Assembly: GCF_900106075.1 (NCBI RefSeq)
Contig: NZ_LT629794.1
Coordinates: 1,406,001-1,470,000, forward strand
Direction: 5' to 3'
Origin: Polaribacter sp. Hel1_33_78
GTDB taxonomy: Bacteria > Bacteroidota > Bacteroidia > Flavobacteriales > Flavobacteriaceae
DNA: 64,000 nt
Shown: in pieces, positions 18,073 through 27,042 of the stretch
Numbering within the stretch: position 1 is the stretch's first letter
How the letters are laid out: the number at the start of each line of letters is the position of its first letter
Made by a program: the position numbers and the translations under genes
Notes under the pieces: generated by a model
Seen by the model: only the letters and a program-made list of their open reading frames with translations
Databases searched by the model: none
Told to the model about the DNA's origin: nothing

Positions 18073-18876
18073 ATGTCTAAAGTTATATTAGTTACAGGTG
18101 CTTCATCAGGAATAGGAAATTCGATTGCATCTTTTTTGCAGGATAGAGGTTATAAAGTTTTTGGAACAAGTAGAAATCCTAAAAACGTAGAAAATTTTTC
18201 GTTTGAAATCATTGCTTTAGATGTTTTAAAAGTTGAAACGATTGAAAAGGCTGTTGCTCATATTATTAAAAAAGAAGGAAGATTAGATGTTTTAATCAAC
18301 AATGCAGGAATGGGAATTACAGGTCCAATTGAAGACACTCCTACAAATGAAATTAGAGCAGTTTTTAATACCAATTTTTTTGGTGCTATTGATGTAATGA
18401 AAGCTGTTTTACCACAAATGAGAAAGCAGAAATACGGAATGATTTTAAATGTAACTTCAATTGCAGGTTATATGGGTTTGCCTTTTAGAGGTTTCTATTC
18501 TGCAACAAAAGGAGCTTTAGAAATTGTTACTGAGGCTGCAAGTATGGAAGTTAAAAACTTTGGAATAAAAGTGATTAATGTTGCTCCCGGAGATTTTGCC
18601 ACCAATATTGCCGCAGGAAGATATCATACTCCTGTTTTTGAAAAATCTGCATACAAGCAAAAGTATCAAGCTAACTTAGATTTGATGGATTCTCATGTTG
18701 AAGGAGGTATGGATCCTCTAGAAATGGCCAAAACTGTTTATAAAATTATAAATACTAAGAACCCCAAAATACATTATAAAGTTGGTGGTTTTATGGAAAA
18801 ATTTTCGATCGTTTTAAAGCGAATTTTATCAGATAGAATGTATGAAAAAATTTTAATGAATCACTACAAACTATAA
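18073..18876 (+). CDS. Short-chain dehydrogenase/reductase
   Basis: NAD(P)-dependent oxidoreductase of the classical SDR family. The Rossmann motif GASSGIG is at residues 9-15, NNAG near residue 76, the catalytic Ser in NVTSIAG, and the active-site YSATK near residue 154. The C-terminal part has IKVINVAPGDFATNIA. Length 267 aa is normal. It is a single gene on its strand between the SRP RNA and a lipoprotein gene, so context gives no substrate clue. Confidence 0.9.
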   Translation: MSKVILVTGASSGIGNSIASFLQDRGYKVFGTSRNPKNVENFSFEIIALDVLKVETIEKAVAHIIKKEGRLDVLINNAGMGITGPIEDTPTNEIRAVFNTNFFGAIDVMKAVLPQMRKQKYGMILNVTSIAGYMGLPFRGFYSATKGALEIVTEAASMEVKNFGIKVINVAPGDFATNIAAGRYHTPVFEKSAYKQKYQANLDLMDSHVEGGMDPLEMAKTVYKIINTKNPKIHYKVGGFMEKFSIVLKRILSDRMYEKILMNHYKL

Positions 18877-18884
18877 CGCTAGTT

Positions 18885-19913
18885 TTAGTTTTGAACAGAA
18901 ATGTGGACTGCCTCAATTGGATGCAAATAAGTGTCTAATATTTCTACACTACATCCAGGTGAATTGAATTTAAATTTTATCCAACCATAATATTCCTTGT
19001 TGTCAAGGCCCATTTTTACAACATAGTAATTATCCAAGCTATTGTCAAAATATTTTTTGTAGGTTAAATTATTATGAAGAAAGAAATTAAAGTTTTGGTA
19101 TGGATCATCAAATTCGTAAAAAACATCTAGTGCAACTTTTACACCATTGAAGTATTGATTTGTATTTTCGGATGTAAATGGTGGCTCAAAAATTACAGTA
19201 TAAGGTTCTTGATTTTTTTTAGGAGATAAAATTTGGTTTTCATAATTATTTGTAGAAATTAATTTTATAGTGTGTTGGTTGAATTGTGGTTTGTTTCCGA
19301 TATCTCTAATTTTTTCAGATATTATTTTAAAATCCACAATTCCGTCATTATTCATATCTATTTCAATAGGTAATTTACCTCCAAAGCAGTCATCAAAAAA
19401 TATATAATTAGTATTTTCTATTTCTAAATTTTGTGCTGTGAATTCTAACCAAAACTTTCTGCTGTATACTTTTTTATCATGAGGATCTGTGAAGATTATG
19501 TTTCCTGTAAATTTTTTATCAAGTATCCATTCTCCTGTGTAAAATTCGGAAACGTTTATCTCAGTAATTGCAGAAACATCAACTTGTTTACCATCATAAA
19601 ATTTAAAAGCACGTTTTATTTTTAAACAGCCATCTAACTTATTAAAAATAAAAGTAAATGTTTCTGTCTCACCATCATTACCAACCGACTGAGTATATTT
19701 AATTTTTACAACAGTTTCATTGTATGTGCCCTGCCAAAAAACAGGATTTGTTGCGTGCTGAATTACAACATTATCTTGTTCAGTAATTCCAATATTTGTA
19801 TTGGAGCAATTATTAACTTCAGGTTCTTCTTGATCCTCAATTCCTGCTTTTGAGCTGCAAGAGAAAAGTAAGGTTGAAATTAAAATAATTAAGATGTGTC
19901 TTAGAAAAATCAA
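18885..19913 (-). CDS. Putative lipoprotein of unknown function
   Basis: A 342-aa protein with a hydrophobic N-terminus (ILIILISTLLFSCSSKAG), where the Cys after SC fits a lipobox, so an outer or inner membrane lipoprotein is likely. The rest is beta-rich, with NNDGIVDFKI resembling a small calcium-binding loop and several Tyr/Asn-rich strands. I do not recognise the family. The frame has no ATG near its start: the best codon is TTG at 19913, which lies inside a TATATTTG promoter-like element, so the true start is uncertain and may be a rarer codon a little downstream. Convergent with the SDR gene, eight bases away. Confidence 0.7.
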   Translation of the reverse strand: MIFLRHILIILISTLLFSCSSKAGIEDQEEPEVNNCSNTNIGITEQDNVVIQHATNPVFWQGTYNETVVKIKYTQSVGNDGETETFTFIFNKLDGCLKIKRAFKFYDGKQVDVSAITEINVSEFYTGEWILDKKFTGNIIFTDPHDKKVYSRKFWLEFTAQNLEIENTNYIFFDDCFGGKLPIEIDMNNDGIVDFKIISEKIRDIGNKPQFNQHTIKLISTNNYENQILSPKKNQEPYTVIFEPPFTSENTNQYFNGVKVALDVFYEFDDPYQNFNFFLHNNLTYKKYFDNSLDNYYVVKMGLDNKEYYGWIKFKFNSPGCSVEILDTYLHPIEAVHISVQN

Positions 19914-20095
19914 ATATACTTTTTTGTAAAAATAAAGCTTTATTGCTCAGCTATTTGCAATAAATTGTTAAACATTTTTAAACTTTTTGTAAAAGAAATA
20001 TAAAATAAAAATAGAAATATAGTTTTTTAAGTATTTTCATGGATAACTTTTATAAAACTTGCAGTTTAACGCCTAAAAATAAGAACCAAAGTTGT

Positions 20096-20103
20096 TATCT
20101 TTG
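20096..20103 (+). promoter_or_regulatory. Putative -7 element for the transaldolase-like gene
   Basis: TATCTTTG, matching TAnnTTTG, lies 27 bases before the ATG at 20131. Confidence 0.5.
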
Positions 20104-20130
20104 TGCAAAATTAATTAAAAATTTTAAGAG

Positions 20131-20784
20131 ATGAAATTTTTCATAGATACTGCAAATTTAGAGCAAATTAAAGAAGCACAAGCTTTAGGGATTTTAGATG
20201 GTGTAACCACAAATCCGTCTTTAATGGCCAAGGAAGGAATTACTGGAGAAGCAAACATTATTAACCATTACAAAGAAATCTGTGAATTGGTAGAGGGTGA
20301 TGTTTCTGCGGAAGTAATTTCTACAGATTTTGATGGAATGGTAAAAGAAGGAGAGGCTTTAGCTGCATTAAATCCGCAAATTGTTGTGAAATTACCAATG
20401 ATAAAAGATGGTGTAAAAGCATGTAAATATTTTTCTTCTAAAGGAATTAAAACGAACGTAACTTTAGTTTTTTCTGCTGGGCAAGCTTTATTGGCAGCGA
20501 AAGCAGGAGCAACTTATGTTTCTCCATTTATTGGACGTTTAGATGATATTTCTACAGATGGTTTAAACTTAATTGCAGAAATTCGTTTAATTTATGATAA
20601 TTATGGCTTTGAAACTCAAATTTTGGCAGCTTCTGTGCGTCATACAATGCATATTATTGATTGCGCTAAATTAGGTTCGGATGTAATGACAGGGCCTTTA
20701 AGTGCAATTGAAGGGTTGTTAAGACACCCTTTAACAGATAGTGGGTTGGCTAAGTTTTTAGCAGATTATCAAAAAGGAAATTAA
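20131..20784 (+). CDS. fsa: Fructose-6-phosphate aldolase / short transaldolase
   Basis: A class I aldolase of the TalC/FSA subfamily, 217 aa. Family hallmarks are MKFFIDTANLEQIKEA at the start, GVTTNPSLMAKEG (residues 24-36), the Schiff-base lysine in IVVKLPM near residue 86, and AGATYVSPFIGRLDDI. The short form lacks the extra regions of classical TalB transaldolase. It may act as transaldolase in the pentose phosphate pathway or split fructose-6-phosphate; sequence alone does not decide. It is followed by a hairpin terminator, so it is likely monocistronic. Confidence 0.93.
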   Translation: MKFFIDTANLEQIKEAQALGILDGVTTNPSLMAKEGITGEANIINHYKEICELVEGDVSAEVISTDFDGMVKEGEALAALNPQIVVKLPMIKDGVKACKYFSSKGIKTNVTLVFSAGQALLAAKAGATYVSPFIGRLDDISTDGLNLIAEIRLIYDNYGFETQILAASVRHTMHIIDCAKLGSDVMTGPLSAIEGLLRHPLTDSGLAKFLADYQKGN

Positions 20785-20806
20785 TCAACACAGTTGGTTT
20801 TAGTAT

Positions 20807-20847
20807 AAAATGTCATTTCGAGTTTTAAGTTCGGAATGACATTTTTT
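20807..20847 (+). terminator. Intrinsic terminator between the aldolase gene and menD
   Basis: AAAATGTCATT at 20807 pairs with AATGACATTTT at 20835 around a 17-base loop, followed by T6. The arms TGTCATTTCGA/GGAATGACA resemble a short intergenic hairpin that I recall as common in flavobacterial genomes. Only one copy is seen here. Confidence 0.75.
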
Positions 20848-20858
20848 AAGATTAAAAA

Positions 20859-22517
20859 ATGTATCCGAAAAAAGAACTCGCACAAATCGTAATTTCCGCT
20901 TGTTATCAATTTAAAATTGAGACAGTTGTAATTTCTCCAGGTTCACGCAATGCGCCTCTTACAATAGGTTTTTCTAATCATAAAGAAATAGAAACCTTAA
21001 GTGTTGTAGATGAACGATGTGCTGCTTTTTTTGCTCTAGGAATTGCCCAACAAACTCAAAAACCTGTTGCAATTTTATGTACTTCGGGTTCTGCGATGCT
21101 AAATTATTATCCTGCAATTGCAGAGGCATTTTACAGTAATATTCCGTTGGTAGTAATTTCTGCAGATAGACCAAAACATTTAATTGATATTGGCGATGGC
21201 CAAACAATCCGTCAGGAAAATGTTTTTGGAAACCATATTTTATTTTCAGCCAACTTAATTGAAAATCCTAAGTTTAAAACTCGAAATTCTCAATTAATTG
21301 GGGAAGCTTTACAAATATCAGTTTCGCAAAAAGGTCCCGTTCATATAAATGTTCCTTTTGATGAACCCTTGTACGAAACTGTAGATGTATTACAAAAATT
21401 TCATTTTCCTCATATTTCAATGAGTTCATTGGATAATTCTCATATTGATTACGAGAGTTTATCCAAAATTTGGAATGCAGCTGAAAAAAAAATGATTTTA
21501 GTGGGTGTGCATTATCCTGATACTGAATTACACAAGTTGATGGATTTTTATGCTGAAGATGAATCCGTTTTAATTTTAACAGAAACTACTTCTAATCTGC
21601 ATAACGAAAAAGCTATTAATTCCATTGATCAACTTATCTTTTCATTAGATAAAAATCAGTTTAAAGAATTACAACCAGAAATCTTAATAACTTTTGGAGG
21701 AATGATAGTTTCGAAAAAAATCAAAAATTTTTTAAGAGATTATCAGCCAAAACATCATTGGAATATTGATGAGAAAAAAGCAATAAATACGTTCTTTTGC
21801 TTGTCAGAATTTATTCAGACAAAACCACTTGATTTCTTTTTTAATTTTCATAAGTATATATTAAAAAAGGGAAGTACGTATCAATCAAAATGGTTGACTA
21901 TTCGTAATGAGAAAAGAGTAAAACATATTAGCTATTTGTCCAAAACAAAACATTCTGATTTTAAAGTATTTGAGCAAGCTTTAGAAAGTATTCCGAGCAA
22001 TTGTCATTTACAAATAAGTAATAGTTCTATAATTAGATACGCACAATTATTTAGTGTCAAAGACACTATTAATGTTTTTTGTAATAGAGGAACGAGTGGT
22101 ATTGATGGGAGCACTTCTACAGCAATTGGGGCTGCATTTTCTGAGAAAAATCAGACTATTTTTATTACTGGAGATCTCAGTTTTTTTTACGATAGTAATG
22201 CCCTTTGGAATAAAAACATTCCAAAGAGTTTTAGGATCATACTAATTAACAATTCTGGTGGTGGGATTTTTAAAATTATTCCAGGACCGAAAACCACTAA
22301 TGCTTCTAAATATTTTGAAACTCCGCATTGTTTAACTGCAGAGTATTTGTGCAAAATGTATGAATTTGAGTATCAAAAAGCCTTTTCTACGGAGACAGTA
22401 AATGAGCAGCTAAATGGTTTTTATGAAGCATCAGAAAAACCAAAAATATTAGAAATTTTCACACCAAGTGAAGAAAATGATTTAATTTTAACAGCATATT
22501 TTAAATACATACAGTAA
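20859..22517 (+). CDS. menD: MenD, SEPHCHC synthase
   Basis: Thiamine-diphosphate enzyme that condenses 2-oxoglutarate with isochorismate in menaquinone synthesis. The N-terminal domain shows VVISPGSRNAPLTIGF and the catalytic Glu in SVVDERCAAFFALG near residue 55, then CTSGSAMLNYYPAIAEA. The C-terminal ThDP-binding part shows NRGTSGIDGSTSTAIGAA and the GDLSFFYDSNAL motif near residue 437. Length 552 aa is typical. Its stop shares a base with the start of the next gene (TAATG). menB lies nearby at 24300. Confidence 0.95.
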   Translation: MYPKKELAQIVISACYQFKIETVVISPGSRNAPLTIGFSNHKEIETLSVVDERCAAFFALGIAQQTQKPVAILCTSGSAMLNYYPAIAEAFYSNIPLVVISADRPKHLIDIGDGQTIRQENVFGNHILFSANLIENPKFKTRNSQLIGEALQISVSQKGPVHINVPFDEPLYETVDVLQKFHFPHISMSSLDNSHIDYESLSKIWNAAEKKMILVGVHYPDTELHKLMDFYAEDESVLILTETTSNLHNEKAINSIDQLIFSLDKNQFKELQPEILITFGGMIVSKKIKNFLRDYQPKHHWNIDEKKAINTFFCLSEFIQTKPLDFFFNFHKYILKKGSTYQSKWLTIRNEKRVKHISYLSKTKHSDFKVFEQALESIPSNCHLQISNSSIIRYAQLFSVKDTINVFCNRGTSGIDGSTSTAIGAAFSEKNQTIFITGDLSFFYDSNALWNKNIPKSFRIILINNSGGGIFKIIPGPKTTNASKYFETPHCLTAEYLCKMYEFEYQKAFSTETVNEQLNGFYEASEKPKILEIFTPSEENDLILTAYFKYIQ

Positions 22518-23008
22518 TGGGTTTACAAGAGGATTTGCAAGAAGGAAAAGATAATTTACAAGAAGGAGAAAATAATTCGGAAGCGCAAGAGATGAATTTG
22601 CAAGAAGGAGAAAAAGTAAGCCTAATTATTGAGACTGAAACTGGTTTAGGTTATACTGTTTTAATCAATGAAGAATTTGATGGGTTACTTTTTAGAAGTG
22701 AAGTATTTCAAGATTTAGAGGAGAATATGGAAGTTACGGGTTACATAAAAAATATTCGTGAAGATGGTAAAATAGATGTTTCTCTAAGGCCACAAGGTTT
22801 TAGAAATGTTATTGATTCTGATGTAGATAAAGTACTTGCAAAACTGAAAGATAGTAGAGATGGTTTTATTTTAATTACAGACAAAAGTTCTCCAGATTCT
22901 ATTCGTTTTCATATGAAAATGAGTAAAAAAGCTTTTAAAAAAGCTGTCGGAAATTTGTACAAACAAAAGCTAATCTTAATAAAAGAAGATAGGATAGAGT
23001 TGATTTAA
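22517..23008 (+). CDS. Shortened CvfB-like S1/winged-helix RNA-binding protein
   Basis: A 163-aa protein whose residues 33-163 match the C-terminal half of CvfB/YitL: an S1-like barrel (VSLIIETETGLGYTVLI, then YIKNIREDGKIDVSLRPQGF) and a winged helix (HMKMSKKAFKKAVGNLYKQ). Full-length CvfB is about 280 aa with further S1 repeats in front. Here those are absent, replaced by a repetitive leader with LQED/LQEG at about residues 3, 7, 14 and 28. It is coupled to menD by a one-base overlap. RNA binding is likely; a specific role is unknown. Confidence 0.8.
   Translation: MGLQEDLQEGKDNLQEGENNSEAQEMNLQEGEKVSLIIETETGLGYTVLINEEFDGLLFRSEVFQDLEENMEVTGYIKNIREDGKIDVSLRPQGFRNVIDSDVDKVLAKLKDSRDGFILITDKSSPDSIRFHMKMSKKAFKKAVGNLYKQKLILIKEDRIELI
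22526..22615 (+). repeat. Imperfect LQEG-encoding repeat
   Basis: Three copies of a core close to TTGCAAGAAGGAGAAAA, plus a shorter first copy, encode LQEG-type motifs within the first 31 codons of the CvfB-like gene. Copies are about 21 and 45 bases apart. They replace the N-terminal domains expected for the family. Confidence 0.6.
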
Positions 23009-23071
23009 TTAAGTATTCAAAACCACTTTATCTGTTTTATTTTTAAAATAATTTCTAAAGTTAGTAGGTTT

Positions 23072-24229
23072 TTATAGCCCTCCTAATCTTAAAATATTTT
23101 CATAAAAAGCATCAGCATTCGGGTCTGATGGATCCATTTTTCCATAACCAATTTTGTAATGCTTTAAAGCTTTCTTATACATTTTTCCTGTTTCATAATA
23201 TTTACCATGATAATAATTTCCTAAAGGAGAGGAAGGAAATAATTTTAAAATCATCATACCAAAATCAAGTAAACGATCTCCATTTTCTTTTTCAATGATA
23301 ATATTTTCAATGGCATAAATATCTCTTTCTCTGATACCTAAATTGCTACCAAATAAAAACTCTATTTCTAAATATTTATTTTCTAGATAAGAAATTGCAT
23401 CCAGGGGCGCTAATTCTTTAATGTTTTTTTCATATTCTTCTTTTGATATTCCTGAATAGACTTCGAAAACTTTTGTTAATGCTCGTGGTATTGCTTCACC
23501 TAATGCAGAAACTGAATTAGAGGTATTTATTACATCATTTATAACATTAAAATTTTTGATTTGTAAAAGGGATAAACCTTGTTGAACTTGATCTATTTTT
23601 TTCTGTTTAGTTGCAGGAAATGAATTGGAATTGCTGCTGTAGAAATAAAAAGTATTATCTTCTTTTCTAAATTTGAGTAGATTATAAGAAGCGAATTCTC
23701 TACCTATAAAATCAGAAAAGCTTGGGTTTATACAAATAAAAGAATTAATAAAAGCAGTGTTTTCTTGTAAAAAATGCGTAATTAAATTTGCAGAATATCC
23801 ATGACCAACAAGACTTATAAACGGTGATGTTCTGAAATTACTTTCCATATAAAATAAAACTTCATCACGAACAAATTCGTAAAAATTATTTGCACTCAAA
23901 GTTAATTTTCCAGAATTAATATCAAAAGAAATATCCTTTCCTCTTGTTTCTTCCATAGAAAGGCCTACCACAATTTGTTTAGGTGCTTTGTCTTTTTTTG
24001 CAAATAAAATTGAATTACTTACATAAATATCGAATAAATCTTCTTCATCGAAAACAATGGCTAGAGGATAATTTTTAATACTATCTTTTTCATATCCTTC
24101 CGGAATAAAAATTCTGATATTTCTTGTTGCTTCTAAAATATCAGACTCTAAATTTTTTTGAATCGTTTTCTGAGAAAATCCCCAGAAACAAAAAAGAATA
24201 AATATTAATGTAAGTGATTTCTTAATCAT
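23072..24229 (-). CDS. Secreted alpha/beta-hydrolase-fold protein, esterase-D-like
   Basis: A 385-aa protein with a signal peptide (MIKKSLTLIFILFCFWGFSQ). Residues 22-260 resemble esterase D/Fes-like hydrolases: RNIRIFIPEGYEKD, NYPLAIVFDEEDLFD, then VGLSMEETRGKDI. At the nucleophile elbow the sequence is LVGHGYSAN where active relatives have GHSxGG, so the catalytic serine position holds Gly. The C-terminal 120 residues look helical and TPR-like (LGNYYHGKYYETGKMYKKAL). It may be a binding protein rather than an enzyme. Convergent with the CvfB-like gene and divergent from menB. Confidence 0.8.
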   Translation of the reverse strand: MIKKSLTLIFILFCFWGFSQKTIQKNLESDILEATRNIRIFIPEGYEKDSIKNYPLAIVFDEEDLFDIYVSNSILFAKKDKAPKQIVVGLSMEETRGKDISFDINSGKLTLSANNFYEFVRDEVLFYMESNFRTSPFISLVGHGYSANLITHFLQENTAFINSFICINPSFSDFIGREFASYNLLKFRKEDNTFYFYSSNSNSFPATKQKKIDQVQQGLSLLQIKNFNVINDVINTSNSVSALGEAIPRALTKVFEVYSGISKEEYEKNIKELAPLDAISYLENKYLEIEFLFGSNLGIRERDIYAIENIIIEKENGDRLLDFGMMILKLFPSSPLGNYYHGKYYETGKMYKKALKHYKIGYGKMDPSDPNADAFYENILRLGGL

Positions 24230-24242
24230 AAGTTAGAATGTT

Positions 24243-24250
24243 TATTTTTG
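24243..24250 (+). promoter_or_regulatory. Putative -7 element for menB
   Basis: TATTTTTG lies 49 bases before the menB ATG in the divergent gap with the hydrolase-fold gene. Confidence 0.4.
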
Positions 24251-24299
24251 CAAGCAATTATCTTTTGTTCTGTGATAAGAACGCACAAAATACAAAAAT

Positions 24300-25139
24300 A
24301 TGATACAACCTGAATGGCAAACGGCCAAAGAATACGAAGATATTACCTATAAGAAATGCAATGGAGTTGCAAGAATAGCTTTTAATAGGCCAAATGTTAG
24401 AAATGCTTTTCGACCGAAAACTACAAAAGAATTGTATGATGCTTTTTATGACGCAGGCGAAGATATTAATATTGGCGTTGTTTTACTTTCCGCTGAAGGA
24501 CCAAGTTCAAAGGATGGCGTATATTCTTTTTGTTCTGGTGGAGATCAAAAGGCACGAGGTCATCAAGGGTATGTTGGTGATGACGGATATCACCGTTTAA
24601 ATATTTTGGAGGTACAACGTTTAATACGTTTTATGCCAAAAGCGGTAATCGCCGTAGTTCCTGGTTGGGCAGTTGGTGGTGGACATAGTTTGCATGTAGT
24701 TTGTGATTTAACTCTAGCAAGTAAAGAGCATGCTATTTTTAAGCAAACCGATGCAGATGTAACTTCTTTTGATGGTGGATATGGTTCTGCTTATTTGGCA
24801 AAAATGGTAGGACAGAAAAGAGCCAGAGAAATTTTCTTTTTAGGAAGAAATTATTCAGCGCAAGAGGCCTATGATATGGGAATGGTCAATGCTGTAATTC
24901 CTCATGACAAATTAGAAAGTACAGCCTATGAATGGGCGCAAGAAATTTTAGAGAAAAGTCCGACTTCTATAAAAATGTTAAAGTTCGCAATGAATTTAAC
25001 GGATGATGGAATGGTTGGTCAGCAAGTTTTTGCTGGTGAAGCAACGCGTTTAGCGTATATGACAGATGAAGCAAAGGAAGGAAGGGATGCTTTTCTTGAA
25101 AAAAGAAAGCCGAATTTTCCTAAAAAATGGATACCATAG
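24300..25139 (+). CDS. menB: 1,4-Dihydroxy-2-naphthoyl-CoA synthase MenB
   Basis: Crotonase-fold enzyme closing the second ring of the menaquinone naphthoquinone. Family motifs are ITYKKCNGVARIAFNRP, NVRNAFRPKT, the oxyanion region FCSGGDQKARG near residue 80, and AVVPGWAVGGGHSLHVVCD near residue 120. SFDGGYGSAYLAKMVGQ is the MenB-specific stretch. Length 279 aa is normal. menD is 2 kb away on the same strand, separated by the CvfB-like and hydrolase genes, so the pathway genes are clustered but not in one operon. Confidence 0.96.
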   Translation: MIQPEWQTAKEYEDITYKKCNGVARIAFNRPNVRNAFRPKTTKELYDAFYDAGEDINIGVVLLSAEGPSSKDGVYSFCSGGDQKARGHQGYVGDDGYHRLNILEVQRLIRFMPKAVIAVVPGWAVGGGHSLHVVCDLTLASKEHAIFKQTDADVTSFDGGYGSAYLAKMVGQKRAREIFFLGRNYSAQEAYDMGMVNAVIPHDKLESTAYEWAQEILEKSPTSIKMLKFAMNLTDDGMVGQQVFAGEATRLAYMTDEAKEGRDAFLEKRKPNFPKKWIP

Positions 25140-25197
25140 GTTTAATTCTATGCTGTTAGTATTCGTTTTGTTAGTCTAAGTGAAAATCAATAAAAAA

Positions 25198-26067
25198 ATG
25201 AAATCACAAATAGTTACTTTTTTAATTAAATGTCCAGATCAAAAAGGATTGGTAGCAAAAATTACCAATTTTTTTTATGAAAAAGGATTCAATATTTTAA
25301 GTTGTCAGCAGTATGTAAATGCTATTGAAGATACATATTTTATGAGAGTTCGGTTGAATGCTGATGGAACCGATATATCTAAAGAAGAATTAGAAAATAG
25401 TTTCATAAAGCTAGCCGAACCTTTAAGTTTTAATTGGTCTGTAAATTATGGTGATAAAAAGCAAAATGTCGCAATTATGGTTTCTCATACGAGTCATAAT
25501 TTATACGATTTGTTAGAGCGTTTTAAAGAAGGACGTTTAAATTGTAATGTAAAAATGATTATCAGTAATCATGAAAAGTTAAGAAATATTGCAGAAATGT
25601 TTAATGTTCCTTTCCATTATCTACCCATGACAAAAGAGACTAAATTACAACAAGAATCTCAAGTTATAGAATTATTAGATTCTAATGAAATTGATTTGGT
25701 AATTATGGCCAGATATATGCAGATTTTGTCATCAAATTTCATCAATCATTATCCAGAACGAATCATTAATATTCATCATTCTTTTTTACCTGCTTTTCAA
25801 GGAGCAAACCCTTACAAAAAGGCATATGATAGAGGAGTGAAATTAATTGGAGCAACCGCACATTATGCAACTGAAGATTTAGATGAAGGTCCAATTATTG
25901 AGCAAGATGTGAAGCCTGTAACACATGAAAGTACACCAACAACCTTAAAAAGAATTGGTGCAGATATAGAAAAATTAGTTTTAGCGAGGGCAGTAAAAAA
26001 TCATTTAAATAATCAAATTATCGTTTCTGGCAATAGAGCTGTTGTTTTTCCGGAAGCAGGAGAATAA
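25198..26067 (+). CDS. purU: Formyltetrahydrofolate deformylase PurU
   Basis: Hydrolyses 10-formyl-THF to formate and THF, balancing one-carbon pools for purine synthesis. The N-terminal ACT domain (VTFLIKCPDQKGLVAKITNF) is followed by a formyltransferase domain from about residue 88 (KQNVAIMVSHTSHNLYDLLE), with the catalytic IINIHHSFLPAFQGANPY near residue 192 and the Asp of HYATEDLDEGPIIEQ. Length 289 aa is typical. The frame is open to a GTG at 25180; the ATG at 25198 is preferred because it gives the usual short lead into the ACT domain. Confidence 0.94.
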   Translation: MKSQIVTFLIKCPDQKGLVAKITNFFYEKGFNILSCQQYVNAIEDTYFMRVRLNADGTDISKEELENSFIKLAEPLSFNWSVNYGDKKQNVAIMVSHTSHNLYDLLERFKEGRLNCNVKMIISNHEKLRNIAEMFNVPFHYLPMTKETKLQQESQVIELLDSNEIDLVIMARYMQILSSNFINHYPERIINIHHSFLPAFQGANPYKKAYDRGVKLIGATAHYATEDLDEGPIIEQDVKPVTHESTPTTLKRIGADIEKLVLARAVKNHLNNQIIVSGNRAVVFPEAGE

Positions 26068-26231
26068 ATAGCTGTCTTAATTTTTTCGGAGAGAAGATTA
26101 CTTTAAAATGGGATCTTTTTTTGTTAAAAGAAAAGTATATGACTATAATTTGATCACAATTTAGATTTTTTAAAAGTTTAATTTAAAATAAGAGTTTTCC
26201 CTCTTTTTGGGAAATTAAAAGACGATTTTTT

Positions 26232-26840
26232 ATGAAAATAATATGTATTGGGCGCAATTACGCAAAACATATCGAAGAATTAGCAAATGAAAGACCAGAG
26301 AATCCTGTAGTTTTTCTGAAGCCAGATTCTGCTATTTTACCTAGAAAGAATCCGTTTTTTATACCTCCTTTTTCTGATGATGTTCATTATGAAGTAGAGA
26401 TTTTGATAAAAATTAATAAAGTAGGAAAGCATATCGATGCAAAATTTGCACATAAATATTATGATGAAATCGGACTTGGCATTGATTTCACGGCAAGAGA
26501 TGTACAAGCAAAATGTAAAGAAAAAGGTTTGCCTTGGGAAAAAGCAAAAGCATTTGATGGAAGTGCCGTTATTGGTGAATTTTATCCGAAAGAACAATTT
26601 GATTTAGAGAATTTAAAATTTCAATTGTATAAGAATGATGAAATTGTTCAAGATGGAAATACTAGTGCGATGTTATGGAAAACTGATGAATTAATTTCTT
26701 ATGTTTCTCAATATTTTACCTTGAAAAAAGGTGATGTTATTTTTACAGGAACTCCATCAGGAGTGGGTAAAGTGTTTGAGAACGATAATTTAAAAGGAGT
26801 GATAGCAGGAAAAGAGGCGTTTAAGATTAGAGTTAAATAA
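26232..26840 (+). CDS. Fumarylacetoacetate hydrolase family protein
   Basis: A 202-aa member of the short FAH family, which includes acylpyruvases and oxaloacetate decarboxylases. It begins MKIICIGRNYAKHIEEL and continues PVVFLKPDSAI. The metal ligands are in HYEVEILIKI near residue 55 and IGLGIDFTARDVQ near residue 80, then LPWEKAKAFDGSAVIGEF. The end has DVIFTGTPSGVGKV. The substrate cannot be fixed; FAHD1-like acylpyruvase/oxaloacetate decarboxylase activity is likely. It appears to be transcribed alone. Confidence 0.92.
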   Translation: MKIICIGRNYAKHIEELANERPENPVVFLKPDSAILPRKNPFFIPPFSDDVHYEVEILIKINKVGKHIDAKFAHKYYDEIGLGIDFTARDVQAKCKEKGLPWEKAKAFDGSAVIGEFYPKEQFDLENLKFQLYKNDEIVQDGNTSAMLWKTDELISYVSQYFTLKKGDVIFTGTPSGVGKVFENDNLKGVIAGKEAFKIRVK

Positions 26841-27042
26841 TTCTAGGGTTTTTATTATTAATTTAATTGATATCTTTTTTTTCCTTTTTTTAGGTAAATA
26901 CTTTGTTATTTAGTTGATTTCCAATTGCTTTGAAGCAGCTTGGATAAGTTTCTCATCATTGGGTTTTGCTCATTTATGGATTAAATTTTATTTGAATTAG
27001 AGAAAAAGTACGGAAAAAGAGATTAATAAAATAGAAGAATAG

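Noticed and set aside
26191..26215. TTTCCC/GGGAAA hairpin before the FAH-family gene
   Set aside because: Only six base pairs and no T tract on the plus strand; it could be chance and no riboswitch pattern was recognised.
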